Source: Poritiphilus flavus (GTDB lineage: Bacteria; Bacteroidota; Bacteroidia; Flavobacteriales; Flavobacteriaceae). From it: 64,000 bases of DNA. A model generated the notes under the pieces. It saw only the letters and a program-made list of their open reading frames with translations. It was not told the DNA's origin and ran no database searches. This document shows, one piece after another, positions 32,545 through 41,793 of this stretch. Position numbers and translations under genes: made by a program. The first letter of the stretch is position 1. The number at the start of each line of letters is the position of its first letter. Where the stretch lies: assembly GCF_009901585.1 (NCBI RefSeq), contig NZ_WXYO01000006.1, forward strand, positions 1 to 64,000, read 5' to 3'.

Positions 32545-35500
32545 TTAAAGTGTGATGTAATTCAATTCAATCACTGTCTGATTGTATCGGTGCAGCTGTT
32601 CTAAATGATCCAATTGTAATTCATAGGCATTCTTCAAACTAATGAGGTATTGAAAAAAGTCAATTTCCCCATTTTTAAAGCTCAGTTCAGCTGTTTTTAA
32701 GATCTCTTCCGCCAAAATATCGCCCTCCTTCTCATAGTAGGTCAGGGCTTTTTTATGTGTTTCGTATTGCGCTAGCAAGCCCACTCTCTTACCTTTTAGG
32801 CGTATTGAATAGTCTTTGTACTCTTGTTCTGAGGCTTTAAGCGCCATTTTTGAAGCTTTAATTCGGGTTGTTTGAGTGTTAAAGAATAAAGGCACTTTTA
32901 GCCCTAACTGGTAACCGATGAGCGTATTGTTCAGATTGGGTGCAGTACCCTGAAAATAGTTCAAAGTGATATCTGGCAACAATTGTTGCTTATCCAAGCG
33001 CTGCTGGGCCTGTAATTCTTCAATATTACTGCCGTACCATTCCAGTTCAGGTAGCTTAACATATTCCTCTGGCTGTATCTCCAATTTCTTTAGTGGGGTT
33101 TCCACGATTTTTACAGACGAATCAATTTGCACACTCGTCATTAGCTTGGCGAGTGCCATTTCCGTCTGTTGTAGTGCTTCCCGCAATGCTATTCCGATTT
33201 TTTGTTGTTGCGATTGGGCTGTGATCTTTTCCAGGTAATTCGTTTCTCCCAATTCAAAACGACGTTGGGCCATTCGGGCAAAATCGCGGTGAAGACTGTC
33301 GAGTTTCTTGAAAATCCCTTCTTTCTGTTTTGCGTATTGATAGGAGTAAAAATCAGAGATGAGCTGTCTTTCCATCAGCTTTTTTTGAAGGTCAAATCGG
33401 TTTTTCTCCAGTGAGGATCGCGCTTTGTTTCTACGCTTTTCTGCAAAATATACCGTAGGGAAGGAAAAATCCTGCTGTACCCCAAAAACACGTAAGGGTT
33501 CGTCGGTAATGGTAAGGTTATTTTCATCAAAATGATAATAGATCTCGGTTTTGTCGAATCGAAATGCGCTGCCGACCAAGGCATCAGATCGTTCGTAATT
33601 CATTTGAGCAGCCTTTAGTCCGGCATTGTTCTCGTATGCCAATTCCAAAAGCTCTGTTAAGCCGAGCGATCTTTCTTGCGCTGTTGATACTGAAGGAAGA
33701 AGTCCAAGCAGCATTATCAACACCAAGGGCATTCTTTGGATTGATTTCAAAGACGGCCTACCGACGGATTGGCTAACGAAAATGCGATACAGCACCGGCA
33801 AGACCACTAAAGTGAGCAAGGTAGACGTAATAAGTCCGCCAATTACAACTGTGGCCAGGGGTCGTTGAACCTCCGCGCCTGCACTGGTCGAGAGAGCCAT
33901 AGGCAGAAAGCCGAGGGCAGCTGCCGAGGCGGTAAGCAAAACAGCTCGTAGCCTATCTTTCGTACCTTGTTTGATTAATGTTTCCATGGTTTCAAAAGAT
34001 TGTTTTCGTAGTTCCTTAAAATGTTCAATAAGCACAATGCCATTGAGCACGGCAATTCCAAAAAGGGCAATAAAACCTACTCCTGCCGAAATACTAAAGG
34101 GCATGCTCCTTATCCACAACAATAAAACCCCACCCACGGCCGCAAGAGGAATGGCAGTGTAAATAAGTAAGGCCTCCTTAACAGATTTGAAGGCGAAGTA
34201 GAGTAGCACAAATATCAAAAAGAGCGCAATGGGTACTGCTACCCAAAGCCGGGCTTTGGCGCGTTGCAGGTTCTCAAATTGCCCTCCATAGGTTATGGTA
34301 TAGCCAGTGGGCAATTGTATGTTATTATTGATAAGTGCTTTAATTTCGTTGACCACGGACTGCAAATCCCGGTCGCGTACGTTTATCCCGACTACGATGC
34401 GCCGCCGCGTATTATCCCTGGAAATTTTTGCTGCCCCTGTTTGGTAACTGATATCGGCCAGTTCCCTTAAGGGCACCTTGCCATATCCTGGGGTGTCTAC
34501 ATAGAGATTCTTCAGGTTATCTATGTCTTGTCTATGTGCTTTGTCCAGACGGACCACAAGGTCAAAACGTTTTTCGCCTTCATAGACGTAACCTACATTT
34601 CGTCCTGCAAAACCCATAGCGACCATGGCATTAAGATCAGTGATGTTCATTCCATATCTGGCTAGTCTGTTGCGATCATATTGGACGTTCATTTGTGGCA
34701 GGCCAACGATTTTCTCGACCGTGATATCGGCAGCACCCTCTACCTCGTCAATCAATGATTTTATTTCGTTACCCTTATTGCTAAGCACTTCCAGGTCCTC
34801 CCCAAAGATCTTAATGGCAATATCGGCGCGAACACCAGTGATCAGTTCATTGAAACGCATTTCTATTGGCTGTGTAAATTCAACCTCCATTCCTGGAATA
34901 ACCTCCAGGGCGTTTTTAAACTGGTTGGCAAGTCCATCTTTACTTCTTGCCGAAACCCAGTCTTTTTTAGGTTTTAAGGTGATGATAACGTCGCTTTCTT
35001 CCATGGACATGGGGTCTGTAGGTACTTCCGCGGCCCCAATTCGGGTAACAACCTGTTCAACTTCAGGAAATTCATCTAATAGGATCTTTTCAATTTGACT
35101 GGAAGTCGCGATAGTCTTTTCTAATGAGGTACCTGTCTTTAGTACAGGTTGTATTACAAAGTCACCTTCGTCCAATGTGGGCACGAATTCGGCACCCATT
35201 CTGCTAAAGATCAAAGCTGTAAGCACTAATAGGGCAGCCGTAATGCCGAGCACTGTTCTTTTGTGGTTCAATGCCCAATCGATCAAGGGTTCATAGCGAG
35301 AATATAGCCATTGCATCAACCTCCGGGATATATTCTTTTCTGAAGCTTCGGTTGGTCGCAAAAAAAGCGATGAGGCGACGGGAACATAGGTAAAACAGAG
35401 AAAAATGGCTCCTATGAGTGCAAAGCTGAAGGTGAGAGCCATTGGTTTGAACATCTTACCTTCAACGCCGCTCAAGGAAAGTATGGGGATAAATACAATC

Positions 35501-36882
35501 AATATGATCAATTGTCCAAAAATGGCGGAATTCATCATTTTTGAGGCACTTGTCTCTGTGATGGCATCCCGTTCCTTTTGTTGATTTTCCAGAGTGAGCT
35601 GACCAAAATGCTGCCGTTCCGCAGTAATCTGAAAGGCTATGAATTCAACAATAATAACCGCTCCGTCAATTATGATCCCGAAATCTATAGCCCCTAAGCT
35701 CATCAGGTTGGCATCCACGCCAAAAGCATACATCAGGCATAAGGCGAAAAACAGACTCAATGGAATCACCGAGGCTACGACCAGGCCTGAGCGCAGATTT
35801 CCCAAAAGCAATACCACGATAAATATGACGATCAAACAGCCCAGCACTAAATTTTCGACCACGGTTCTTGTCGTTTTGGCGATAAGCTCACTACGGTCAA
35901 GTACGGCATTGATATACACTCCCTCGGGTAAAGTTTTTGATATTTCTTCAACCCGTTCCCTAACCGCATCTATGACTTTTTTACTGTTGGCGTTTTTTAA
36001 CATCATCACCTGCCCCAACACCTTTTCACCTTCACCATTGCCCGTTATAGCACCAAAACGGGTTGCACTGCTGTAACCTACCTTGCCCACATCCTTGATA
36101 TAGACGGGTAGGCCGCTGACGTTTTTTACCACGATATTGCCAATGTCTTCAAGTGAGGTTAAGAGTCCTTCACCCCTTATAAAATAGGCCTGATTGTTTT
36201 TTTCGATATATCCGCTACCTGCTACGCTATTATTGTTTTCGAGGGCAGAGAAGACCTGGCCGGCAGTTATGTTCATGGCATTCAGTCTTTCGGTGTTAAG
36301 GGCTACCTCATATTGTTTTAGATACCCGCCCCAGGTATTCACCTCTACCACTCCGTTAATGCCAGAAAGCTGCCTTTTGACTACCCAGTCCTGAATAGTA
36401 CGTAGGTCAGTTACCGTATACTGATCTTCATACCCATCCTTAACATCAAGAATGTATTGATAGATTTCTCCCAGGCCGGTGGAAATTGGTCCCATTTCCG
36501 GAGTACCAAATCCTTCCGGGATTTTTTCGGAAGCGGACTTTATTTTTTCAGCGATTAGTTGTCTTGGCAGATAGGTGCCCATGGCATCGTCGAATACAAT
36601 GGTCACCACAGAAAGGCCGAATTTTGACACGGACCGGATTTCCTGAACCCCAGGAAGATTAGCCATTTCCAATTCTACAGGATAGGTGATGAATTGTTCC
36701 ATATCCTGGGTGGAAAGATTGTGAGAGGTGGTGATAACCTGTACCTGGTTATTGGTAACATCCGGCACGGCACCAATGGGTATTTGGGTAATTGAGAAAA
36801 GCCCAAAAAGTATTATGGCTGTTGTAAACAGCAGTACTATAAATTTATGATGCAAACTTAGTTTTATGATACGGGCAAGCAT
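32545..36882 (-). CDS. CusA/CzcA heavy-metal RND pump fused to a TolC-family outer-membrane factor
   Basis: A 1445-aa protein. Residues 1-~1035 are a heavy-metal RND transporter (start MLARIIKLSLHHKFIVLL; the DFGIIIDGAVIIVE motif of the CzcA class; large periplasmic loops; 12 membrane helices). At ~1051 comes MPLVLIMLLGLLPSVSTAQ, which looks like a signal peptide, then a ~380-aa outer-membrane efflux domain with long helices (LLELAYENNAGLKAAQMNYE). In a fused chain that segment would act as a 13th helix exporting the TolC part. The fusion occurs in other Bacteroidota. Confidence 0.9.
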   Translation of the reverse strand: MLARIIKLSLHHKFIVLLFTTAIILFGLFSITQIPIGAVPDVTNNQVQVITTSHNLSTQDMEQFITYPVELEMANLPGVQEIRSVSKFGLSVVTIVFDDAMGTYLPRQLIAEKIKSASEKIPEGFGTPEMGPISTGLGEIYQYILDVKDGYEDQYTVTDLRTIQDWVVKRQLSGINGVVEVNTWGGYLKQYEVALNTERLNAMNITAGQVFSALENNNSVAGSGYIEKNNQAYFIRGEGLLTSLEDIGNIVVKNVSGLPVYIKDVGKVGYSSATRFGAITGNGEGEKVLGQVMMLKNANSKKVIDAVRERVEEISKTLPEGVYINAVLDRSELIAKTTRTVVENLVLGCLIVIFIVVLLLGNLRSGLVVASVIPLSLFFALCLMYAFGVDANLMSLGAIDFGIIIDGAVIIVEFIAFQITAERQHFGQLTLENQQKERDAITETSASKMMNSAIFGQLIILIVFIPILSLSGVEGKMFKPMALTFSFALIGAIFLCFTYVPVASSLFLRPTEASEKNISRRLMQWLYSRYEPLIDWALNHKRTVLGITAALLVLTALIFSRMGAEFVPTLDEGDFVIQPVLKTGTSLEKTIATSSQIEKILLDEFPEVEQVVTRIGAAEVPTDPMSMEESDVIITLKPKKDWVSARSKDGLANQFKNALEVIPGMEVEFTQPIEMRFNELITGVRADIAIKIFGEDLEVLSNKGNEIKSLIDEVEGAADITVEKIVGLPQMNVQYDRNRLARYGMNITDLNAMVAMGFAGRNVGYVYEGEKRFDLVVRLDKAHRQDIDNLKNLYVDTPGYGKVPLRELADISYQTGAAKISRDNTRRRIVVGINVRDRDLQSVVNEIKALINNNIQLPTGYTITYGGQFENLQRAKARLWVAVPIALFLIFVLLYFAFKSVKEALLIYTAIPLAAVGGVLLLWIRSMPFSISAGVGFIALFGIAVLNGIVLIEHFKELRKQSFETMETLIKQGTKDRLRAVLLTASAAALGFLPMALSTSAGAEVQRPLATVVIGGLITSTLLTLVVLPVLYRIFVSQSVGRPSLKSIQRMPLVLIMLLGLLPSVSTAQERSLGLTELLELAYENNAGLKAAQMNYERSDALVGSAFRFDKTEIYYHFDENNLTITDEPLRVFGVQQDFSFPTVYFAEKRRNKARSSLEKNRFDLQKKLMERQLISDFYSYQYAKQKEGIFKKLDSLHRDFARMAQRRFELGETNYLEKITAQSQQQKIGIALREALQQTEMALAKLMTSVQIDSSVKIVETPLKKLEIQPEEYVKLPELEWYGSNIEELQAQQRLDKQQLLPDITLNYFQGTAPNLNNTLIGYQLGLKVPLFFNTQTTRIKASKMALKASEQEYKDYSIRLKGKRVGLLAQYETHKKALTYYEKEGDILAEEILKTAELSFKNGEIDFFQYLISLKNAYELQLDHLEQLHRYNQTVIELNYITL

Positions 36883-36953
36883 AACCGATTGTAATTAGTA
36901 TAAAAGCAAAAGGGCACTAAGCCTTGTGCCTGAAAAAAATGATCAACTAGTGG

Positions 36954-37403
36954 CTATGCGCGCCGGGGCGGTTGAAAGGGACCATCGTCCCAGAGGGAGG
37001 TGTAGGTAACCAGATAATGAAAGCCATCCGTTTTTTTCATGGTAGCCCCTGTTCGCAAATGGTATTCTGAAGTTGCATATTGGACAAATACCAGCAGTGA
37101 TAATGTGGTGGCGGGGTTTTGAAAGGGAAGTTCTTCGTGTTCTTGTTGCTCTTCCTGATGTTTTTTGTGGTGTTCCGTCTTTAGTTTACCGTAGTGTTTG
37201 GAAAGAAAAACTAAAAAACTATCGCCATATTCTTCGGAATGAAATTGGTAATGCTCTACCAGTTCATTCAATTCCAATATATCATCGAAATAGATGTTTA
37301 AACTATGGAAGAGTATAATAAAAGAGAGCAATATTGATAGCAATCGTACCATTTCGAATATAAAAGTAGCATTTTTCAAGGCGTTAAAACTGATATAAGT
37401 CAT
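36954..37403 (-). CDS. His/Glu-rich small membrane-anchored protein of the efflux operon
   Basis: Up to 149 aa; the better start is probably ATG 37352 (MVRLLSILLSFIILFHSL), giving a signal/anchor helix. A metal-suited His/Glu stretch (HHKKHQEEQQEHEE) lies near residue 80. It lies 71 bp upstream of the RND pump gene on the same strand. No family assigned; possibly a periplasmic metal-binding accessory or sensor. Confidence 0.6.
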   Translation of the reverse strand: MTYISFNALKNATFIFEMVRLLSILLSFIILFHSLNIYFDDILELNELVEHYQFHSEEYGDSFLVFLSKHYGKLKTEHHKKHQEEQQEHEELPFQNPATTLSLLVFVQYATSEYHLRTGATMKKTDGFHYLVTYTSLWDDGPFQPPRRA

Positions 37404-37448
37404 TCACGGTCATTACAATAGCTTATAAAACAGAAACTATCCTTTATG

Positions 37449-37592
37449 CTACCAATGTCTCTTTTTGATTTTGTCCCTGGGATTCCTGAAGTTGCAATAG
37501 GGCAAAAGTGACTTATTTCCCGATACAATATTGATCAATTCCTCTAACCTGTTATTGGCATTGATGTATTCTTCATTTGAGATAGAGTCCAT
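37449..37592 (-). CDS. Small ORF, 47 aa
   Basis: Starts ATG 37592 (MDSISNEEYINANNRLEELI), then INIVSGNKSLLPYCNFRNP, ending in a basic DKIKKRHW. The amphipathic first half resembles the first helix of HigA-type antitoxins, but the rest is too short to call. Within it (37496-37527) lies a sequence similar to the 3' end of mnmE. It may be a gene fragment at an element boundary. Confidence 0.35.
   Translation of the reverse strand: MDSISNEEYINANNRLEELINIVSGNKSLLPYCNFRNPRDKIKKRHW
37496..37527. repeat. att-like imperfect repeat, left copy
   Basis: Matches 39736-39767 over about 31 bp with four or five differences, all transitions; shared bases include AATAGGGCA and TATTTCCCGAT. The other copy overlaps the last codons and stop of mnmE. 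The AbiE pair lies between them. Confidence 0.4.
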
Positions 37593-37637
37593 TAAACAAG
37601 ATTTAATCATTCAATTGTTATGTCTTGAAGTATATAT

Positions 37638-37693
37638 TGTAACCCTTTTACCTTGTGGACGTTTTTATTAGTCCACAAGGTAAAAGGGTTACA
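37638..37693. repeat. Perfect 23-bp inverted repeat
   Basis: Left arm 37638-37660 (TGTAACCCTTTTACCTTGTG plus GAC), a 10-nt spacer GTTTTTATTA, right arm 37671-37693 perfectly complementary. There is no T run after it, so it is unlikely to be a simple terminator. It lies between the divergent 47-aa ORF and abiEi. Confidence 0.85.
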
Positions 37694-37728
37694 TGAGTAA
37701 TGCAATTAAAGTTATCATAACTTATCAT

Positions 37729-37776
37729 AAATGTCCAGTTTATTAGTTAAAAAACTGGACATTTTAGATACCTTTG
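37729..37776 (+). promoter_or_regulatory. abiEi promoter with 13-bp operator-like inverted repeat
   Basis: AAATGTCCAGTTT (37729-37741) and AAACTGGACATTT (37752-37764) form a perfect inverted repeat. Directly after it is TACCTTTG (37769-37776), a TAnnTTTG -7 box, 15 bp before the abiEi start. AbiEi-type antitoxins are known to bind inverted repeats upstream of their operon and repress it, so this is a good candidate operator. Confidence 0.6.
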
Positions 37777-37791
37777 TAAAAATCATTTGCA

Positions 37792-38523
37792 ATGAAAACC
37801 TCTGAATATATTGAAGATAGGATTAATAAACTTCCAAAGGGATACGTGTTTACCTATATGGATTTTATGAATGAGGTGACTAGAAGAGAAGCTATTATTA
37901 AGCATCTGAATAGGATGGTTAAGTCCGGCAAGATAAACAAGCTATCCAAAGGTAAATATTTCAAGCCGCAAGAGACCGTATTCGGTTCCTTGCTTCCAGA
38001 CCAACACCAAATTGTAAAGGATTTGTTGGAGGAAGATGGTAAACTTGTGGGATATATCACAGGGTATAGTGTTTATAATTCCCTGGGGCTTACCACACAG
38101 GTAAGTAGCACCATACAGATAGGCAAACGAGAAATAAGGCCCTCTTTTAAAAGAGGGCGTTTCAGGATTTCGTTCATCAAACAAAAAAATACCATAAATA
38201 AAGAAAATATTCCCCTATTGCGATTATTGGATGCGGTACGTTACATCAAAAAAATACCGGATACCACTATTGAAAAAAGTTGTATTCGATTGATGGCATT
38301 ATTGCGCGAATTGAAAACGAGCGAGCAGATAAAGCTTATAAAGTTGGCTTTTAAATATTCCCCTGCCACCAGAGCTTTGTTGGGTGCATTGCTCAGGGAG
38401 ATTGGTTGTAGGGCCGAGACGGAAATAAGAGACCTTCAGGATAGTTTAAATCCAATAACGGTTTATAATCTTGATATTTCTAAAAAGGTGTTGTCAAATG
38501 CCAAATACTGGAATATAAAATGA
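37792..38523 (+). CDS. abiEi: AbiEi-like antitoxin (DUF6088-type)
   Basis: A 243-aa protein. An N-terminal winged-helix region (MKTSEYIEDRINKLPKGYVFTYMDF; REAIIKHLNRMVKSGKINKLSKGKYF) is followed by an antitoxin domain (LVGYITGYSVYNSLGLTTQV, then GRFRISFIKQ) and a helical C-terminus. In type IV AbiE systems this protein represses the operon and counteracts the nucleotidyltransferase toxin. It overlaps the toxin gene by 4 bp (ATGA). Confidence 0.8.
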   Translation: MKTSEYIEDRINKLPKGYVFTYMDFMNEVTRREAIIKHLNRMVKSGKINKLSKGKYFKPQETVFGSLLPDQHQIVKDLLEEDGKLVGYITGYSVYNSLGLTTQVSSTIQIGKREIRPSFKRGRFRISFIKQKNTINKENIPLLRLLDAVRYIKKIPDTTIEKSCIRLMALLRELKTSEQIKLIKLAFKYSPATRALLGALLREIGCRAETEIRDLQDSLNPITVYNLDISKKVLSNAKYWNIK

Positions 38524-39497
38524 AGCTACACGGGAACGAAAAACTTTTCAGACAAGCGGTACAGGTAACCGCAGAGCGAATGGGTATTTTGGATATCTAT
38601 ATCGAAAAGGACTATTGGGTATGCTATGCATTAAAACTAATTTTTGAAAGCGCAATTAAAGATGAAGTCATATTTAAGGGTGGCACGGCCTTGTCAAAGT
38701 GCTACAATTTCATCGAACGTTTTTCGGAAGACATAGACTTAGTGGTATTACGAAAAGAAGAGGAGACTGGGAACCAATTAAAAACCAAACTCAAAAAAAT
38801 AACCAATGAAATTACTGAACCATTTGTAGAAATAGAAGTGGAAGGGATTACCAATAAAATGGGAATGATTAGAAAGATAGCCTATACCTACCCAAAAGTT
38901 TTCAAAGGAAATTATGGGCAGGTTAGAGATGCCATTATTATAGAAGCAACATGGTTAGGCTATTTTGAACCACATACTAGGAGAGTCCTGAACACCTATA
39001 TTTACGATATGATGAATGCCACTAATCAAATGACATTGGCGGAAGAATATGATTTATTGCCATTTGAAGTACTTGTATTGGATTCTCGAAGAACGCTTTG
39101 TGAAAAGATAATGAGTTTGGTACGATTCTCAAATACTGAAAATCCCATTGCTGACTTAAATGCCAAAATCAGGCATGTGTATGATATTCATCAGTTGTTG
39201 AAAGATGAAACGGTTCGGGCATTTTTTACTTCCGAAGCTTTTGATGGGATGTTGCTCAAAGTAGCCCACGACGATGTACAAAGTTTTAAGAATAATAACG
39301 ACTGGTTACGATACCATCCAAAAGAGGCATTGATTTTCAGAAGCCCGAAAGAAACATGGAGTCAACTTAAAGACACCTATCAGAATGCATTTAAGTTTTT
39401 GGTTTATGGGGAGTTACCCATGGAGGAGGATGTGTTGGCAACAATTATTAAGGTGTCAAAACGATTGTTCCAAATAAAATGGAAGATATCTTTTTAA
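38520..39497 (+). CDS. abiEii: AbiEii/AbiGii-family nucleotidyltransferase toxin
   Basis: A 325-aa protein. The nucleotidyltransferase core motif FKGGTALSKCYNFIERFSEDIDLVV (positions ~60-84: GG, S/T, then DxD in SEDIDL) matches the AbiEii family, as do the helical C-terminal half and FEVLVLDSRRTLCEKIMSL. AbiEii toxins transfer nucleotides to a substrate such as tRNA and cause abortive infection. It is partnered with the preceding antitoxin. No other phage-defence gene is adjacent. Confidence 0.85.
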   Translation: MKLHGNEKLFRQAVQVTAERMGILDIYIEKDYWVCYALKLIFESAIKDEVIFKGGTALSKCYNFIERFSEDIDLVVLRKEEETGNQLKTKLKKITNEITEPFVEIEVEGITNKMGMIRKIAYTYPKVFKGNYGQVRDAIIIEATWLGYFEPHTRRVLNTYIYDMMNATNQMTLAEEYDLLPFEVLVLDSRRTLCEKIMSLVRFSNTENPIADLNAKIRHVYDIHQLLKDETVRAFFTSEAFDGMLLKVAHDDVQSFKNNNDWLRYHPKEALIFRSPKETWSQLKDTYQNAFKFLVYGELPMEEDVLATIIKVSKRLFQIKWKISF

Positions 39498-39735
39498 CAA
39501 ATATCCCAAATCCTTACCAAAACTTTACGCGTGGTTCCTGTTGAAATTCTTCCGTGTTCGTAAAGATAAGCCGGCAAGATTAATTCTATAACACCCCAAC
39601 CACTTTCTGTCGTTGAGGTCATAGCACAACTATCACGTTGGATTTCTTTAACAAGGTTAGCTAGAAAGGATAAAAGCTAATTGCTCCAAAAGTTTTAAGG
39701 CTCAAGAATTTTTAAGGGAGCTTACTAAATAGAAA

Positions 39736-39767
39736 TAGGGCAGAAGTGGCCTATTTCCCGATGCAGA
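39736..39767. repeat. att-like imperfect repeat, right copy (mnmE 3' end)
   Basis: Pairs with 37496-37527. It covers the stop and final Cys-Ile-Gly-Lys codons of mnmE and a few bases beyond. The 3' end of mnmE (trmE) is a known integration site for genomic islands such as SGI1. No integrase is present. Confidence 0.4.
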
Positions 39768-41157
39768 AATTAGCAAAAATATTCCCGAGCAGATCATCAG
39801 AGGTGATCTCTCCGGTGATCTCCCCGAAGTGGTAGAGCGCTTGGCGGATGTCAATGGCCATCAAGTCTCCCGAAAGGCCTTCAGAAAGCCCCTCCCGCAC
39901 CTTTTCCACAGATTCTAAGGCTTTTAGAAGCGCGTCGTAATGCCTGGTGTTGGTCACTATGGTCTCATTGTTCTTAAGGGCTCCGGTATTTACCAGTCCC
40001 ATTAATTTGTCCTTGAGTGTTTCCAGACCTTCTCCGGTTTTGGCTGAAAGCGGGATCATTGTGATGGCTTCGGAAGCCTCCAGGCTGGAGTTCAATTCCT
40101 GTTTTTGGGTATCGTTTAAAAGATCCACTTTATTTGGGACTACTATCAGGGACTTTTGAGGATATTTGTTCCGTATAGCGGAAACCTCTTTTTTCAGACC
40201 CTCAAAACCGTTGGCTGCCCACTGTTTACTATCCAACAGATATACAACTACCTGAGCCTGGTCTATCTTTTCGAAGGTGCGTTGTATTCCTATGCTTTCA
40301 ACCAGGTCTTCGGTGTCCCTGATACCAGCGGTATCAATAAAACGAAAACCAATTCCACCAATGGAGATCTCATCTTCTATGGTGTCCCTGGTGGTGCCGG
40401 CGATATCTGAAACGATGGCCCTTTCTTCGTTTAGCAAGGCATTCAGCAGGGTGGATTTCCCCACATTGGGTTCCCCGACAATAGCAATCGGGATCCCATT
40501 CTTGATCACGTTCCCTACGGCAAAAGAGTCTATCAAATGTTTAAGCACATTTTGAATGCGTTGGAGTAGGGCCACAAACTGTTCGCGATCCGCAAATTCC
40601 ACATCCTCCTCCGCGAAATCCAGTTCCAATTCTATCAGTGAGGCAAAATTCAACAGTTCGTCCCTTAGCTGTTTGATCTCATTGCTAAAACCTCCCCGCA
40701 TCTGTTGCATAGCCAGCTGGTGAGACGCCTCGTTATCACTGGCCACCAGATCAGCCACGGCCTCAGCCTGACTCAGGTCCATTTTTCCATTGAGAAAAGC
40801 TCTCAACGTAAACTCCCCGGCCTGGGCGGTCCGGCATCCCTTTCTGAGGAAAAGCTGAATGATCTGTTGCTGGATATATGGGGATCCATGACAGGAGATC
40901 TCCACAACGTCTTCGCCTGTATAGGAATTAGGTCCTTTGAATATAGACACCAATACCTTATCCAGATTGCGCTCCGCATCTTTAATATATCCCAAATGGA
41001 TGGTGTGCGTTTTTTGGGCCAGAAGATCTTTACCACTTACAGATTTAAATGCACTGGAAACCAATGATATAGCATCAGGACCGGAAACACGGATCACAGC
41101 AATTGCCCCAGCCCCGGAGGGGGTGGCTAAAGCGATGATGGTGTCGTTTGAGCTCAT
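39751..41157 (-). CDS. mnmE: tRNA uridine-5-carboxymethylaminomethyl(34) synthesis GTPase MnmE
   Basis: A 468-aa protein of normal length. N-terminal folate-binding domain (DTIIALATPSGAGAIAVIR; EFTLRAFLNGKMDLSQAEA), inserted Ras-like G domain with IVGEPNVGKSTLLNAL, DTAGIRDT and NKVDL, and the C-terminal CIGK motif with the catalytic Cys. With MnmG it modifies the wobble uridine of several tRNAs. Its 3' end is part of the att-like repeat. Confidence 0.97.
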   Translation of the reverse strand: MSSNDTIIALATPSGAGAIAVIRVSGPDAISLVSSAFKSVSGKDLLAQKTHTIHLGYIKDAERNLDKVLVSIFKGPNSYTGEDVVEISCHGSPYIQQQIIQLFLRKGCRTAQAGEFTLRAFLNGKMDLSQAEAVADLVASDNEASHQLAMQQMRGGFSNEIKQLRDELLNFASLIELELDFAEEDVEFADREQFVALLQRIQNVLKHLIDSFAVGNVIKNGIPIAIVGEPNVGKSTLLNALLNEERAIVSDIAGTTRDTIEDEISIGGIGFRFIDTAGIRDTEDLVESIGIQRTFEKIDQAQVVVYLLDSKQWAANGFEGLKKEVSAIRNKYPQKSLIVVPNKVDLLNDTQKQELNSSLEASEAITMIPLSAKTGEGLETLKDKLMGLVNTGALKNNETIVTNTRHYDALLKALESVEKVREGLSEGLSGDLMAIDIRQALYHFGEITGEITSDDLLGNIFANFCIGK

Positions 41158-41281
41158 ACTTGGATATTAAGTGCAAAAATAGTCAAAAACAACCTATAGG
41201 CTAATTGCTCCAGGGTAGTAGGATCTGTCGGGGGTTATTTCTTATCTTATCGGACTCAATAACCGACATAAACCACAGAAT

Positions 41282-41701
41282 ATGAAAAAGTTACTCTTAC
41301 TGATCTGCTGTGCCTCATTAGGACTTAACAGCCTGATCGCACAGGAGGAGGCAAGTACAGCTTCTGTAGAAACCGCCGAGGAGATCAAGGAACGGAAGGC
41401 AGTGATCAAGAAAGTGGAAAAGGCGGAGCGGAAGGTGGTAAAAGCTGAAAAACTGGAAAGAAGATCTGAGCGAAAAGAGAAGCAAGAAGAACAATTGGCA
41501 AAAGCCATCAATTCTAAGAAGAAGCGTATTGCTAAGGAAGAGCGAAAGCTATCAAAACTAAAACAGCGGATGGAGAAAGATCAACTCAAAGGAAAACTCT
41601 CACCCAGGGATCTGGAAAAGCTGGAAAAACGCCTGGATAATAGTAGGTCTGGGATCGCCAAGGAAAAAGAGCGGCTGCAAAAACTTCAAAAAAAGCAATA
41701 A
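41282..41701 (+). CDS. Exported Lys/Glu-rich coiled-coil protein
   Basis: A 139-aa protein with a signal peptide (LLLLICCASLGLNSLIA-QEE). The mature protein is almost one charged helix (EKAERKVVKAEKLERRSERK; KKKRIAKEERKLSKLKQRM), a predicted coiled coil. Function unknown; similar small exported coiled-coil proteins are common in Flavobacteriia. It is monocistronic. Confidence 0.65.
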   Translation: MKKLLLLICCASLGLNSLIAQEEASTASVETAEEIKERKAVIKKVEKAERKVVKAEKLERRSERKEKQEEQLAKAINSKKKRIAKEERKLSKLKQRMEKDQLKGKLSPRDLEKLEKRLDNSRSGIAKEKERLQKLQKKQ

Positions 41702-41793
41702 TTTAAAGGATTGATGCTTTCATAAGGGTGGAAAGTGTAACATTTTTGAACAAAAAGCTACTTATGAGATAGTTCACCCTAAAATCAATCAAA

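Noticed and set aside
34625-36076. Long plus-strand ORFs opposite the RND pump gene
   Set aside because: They are antisense shadows of a clearly coding minus-strand gene with conserved motifs.
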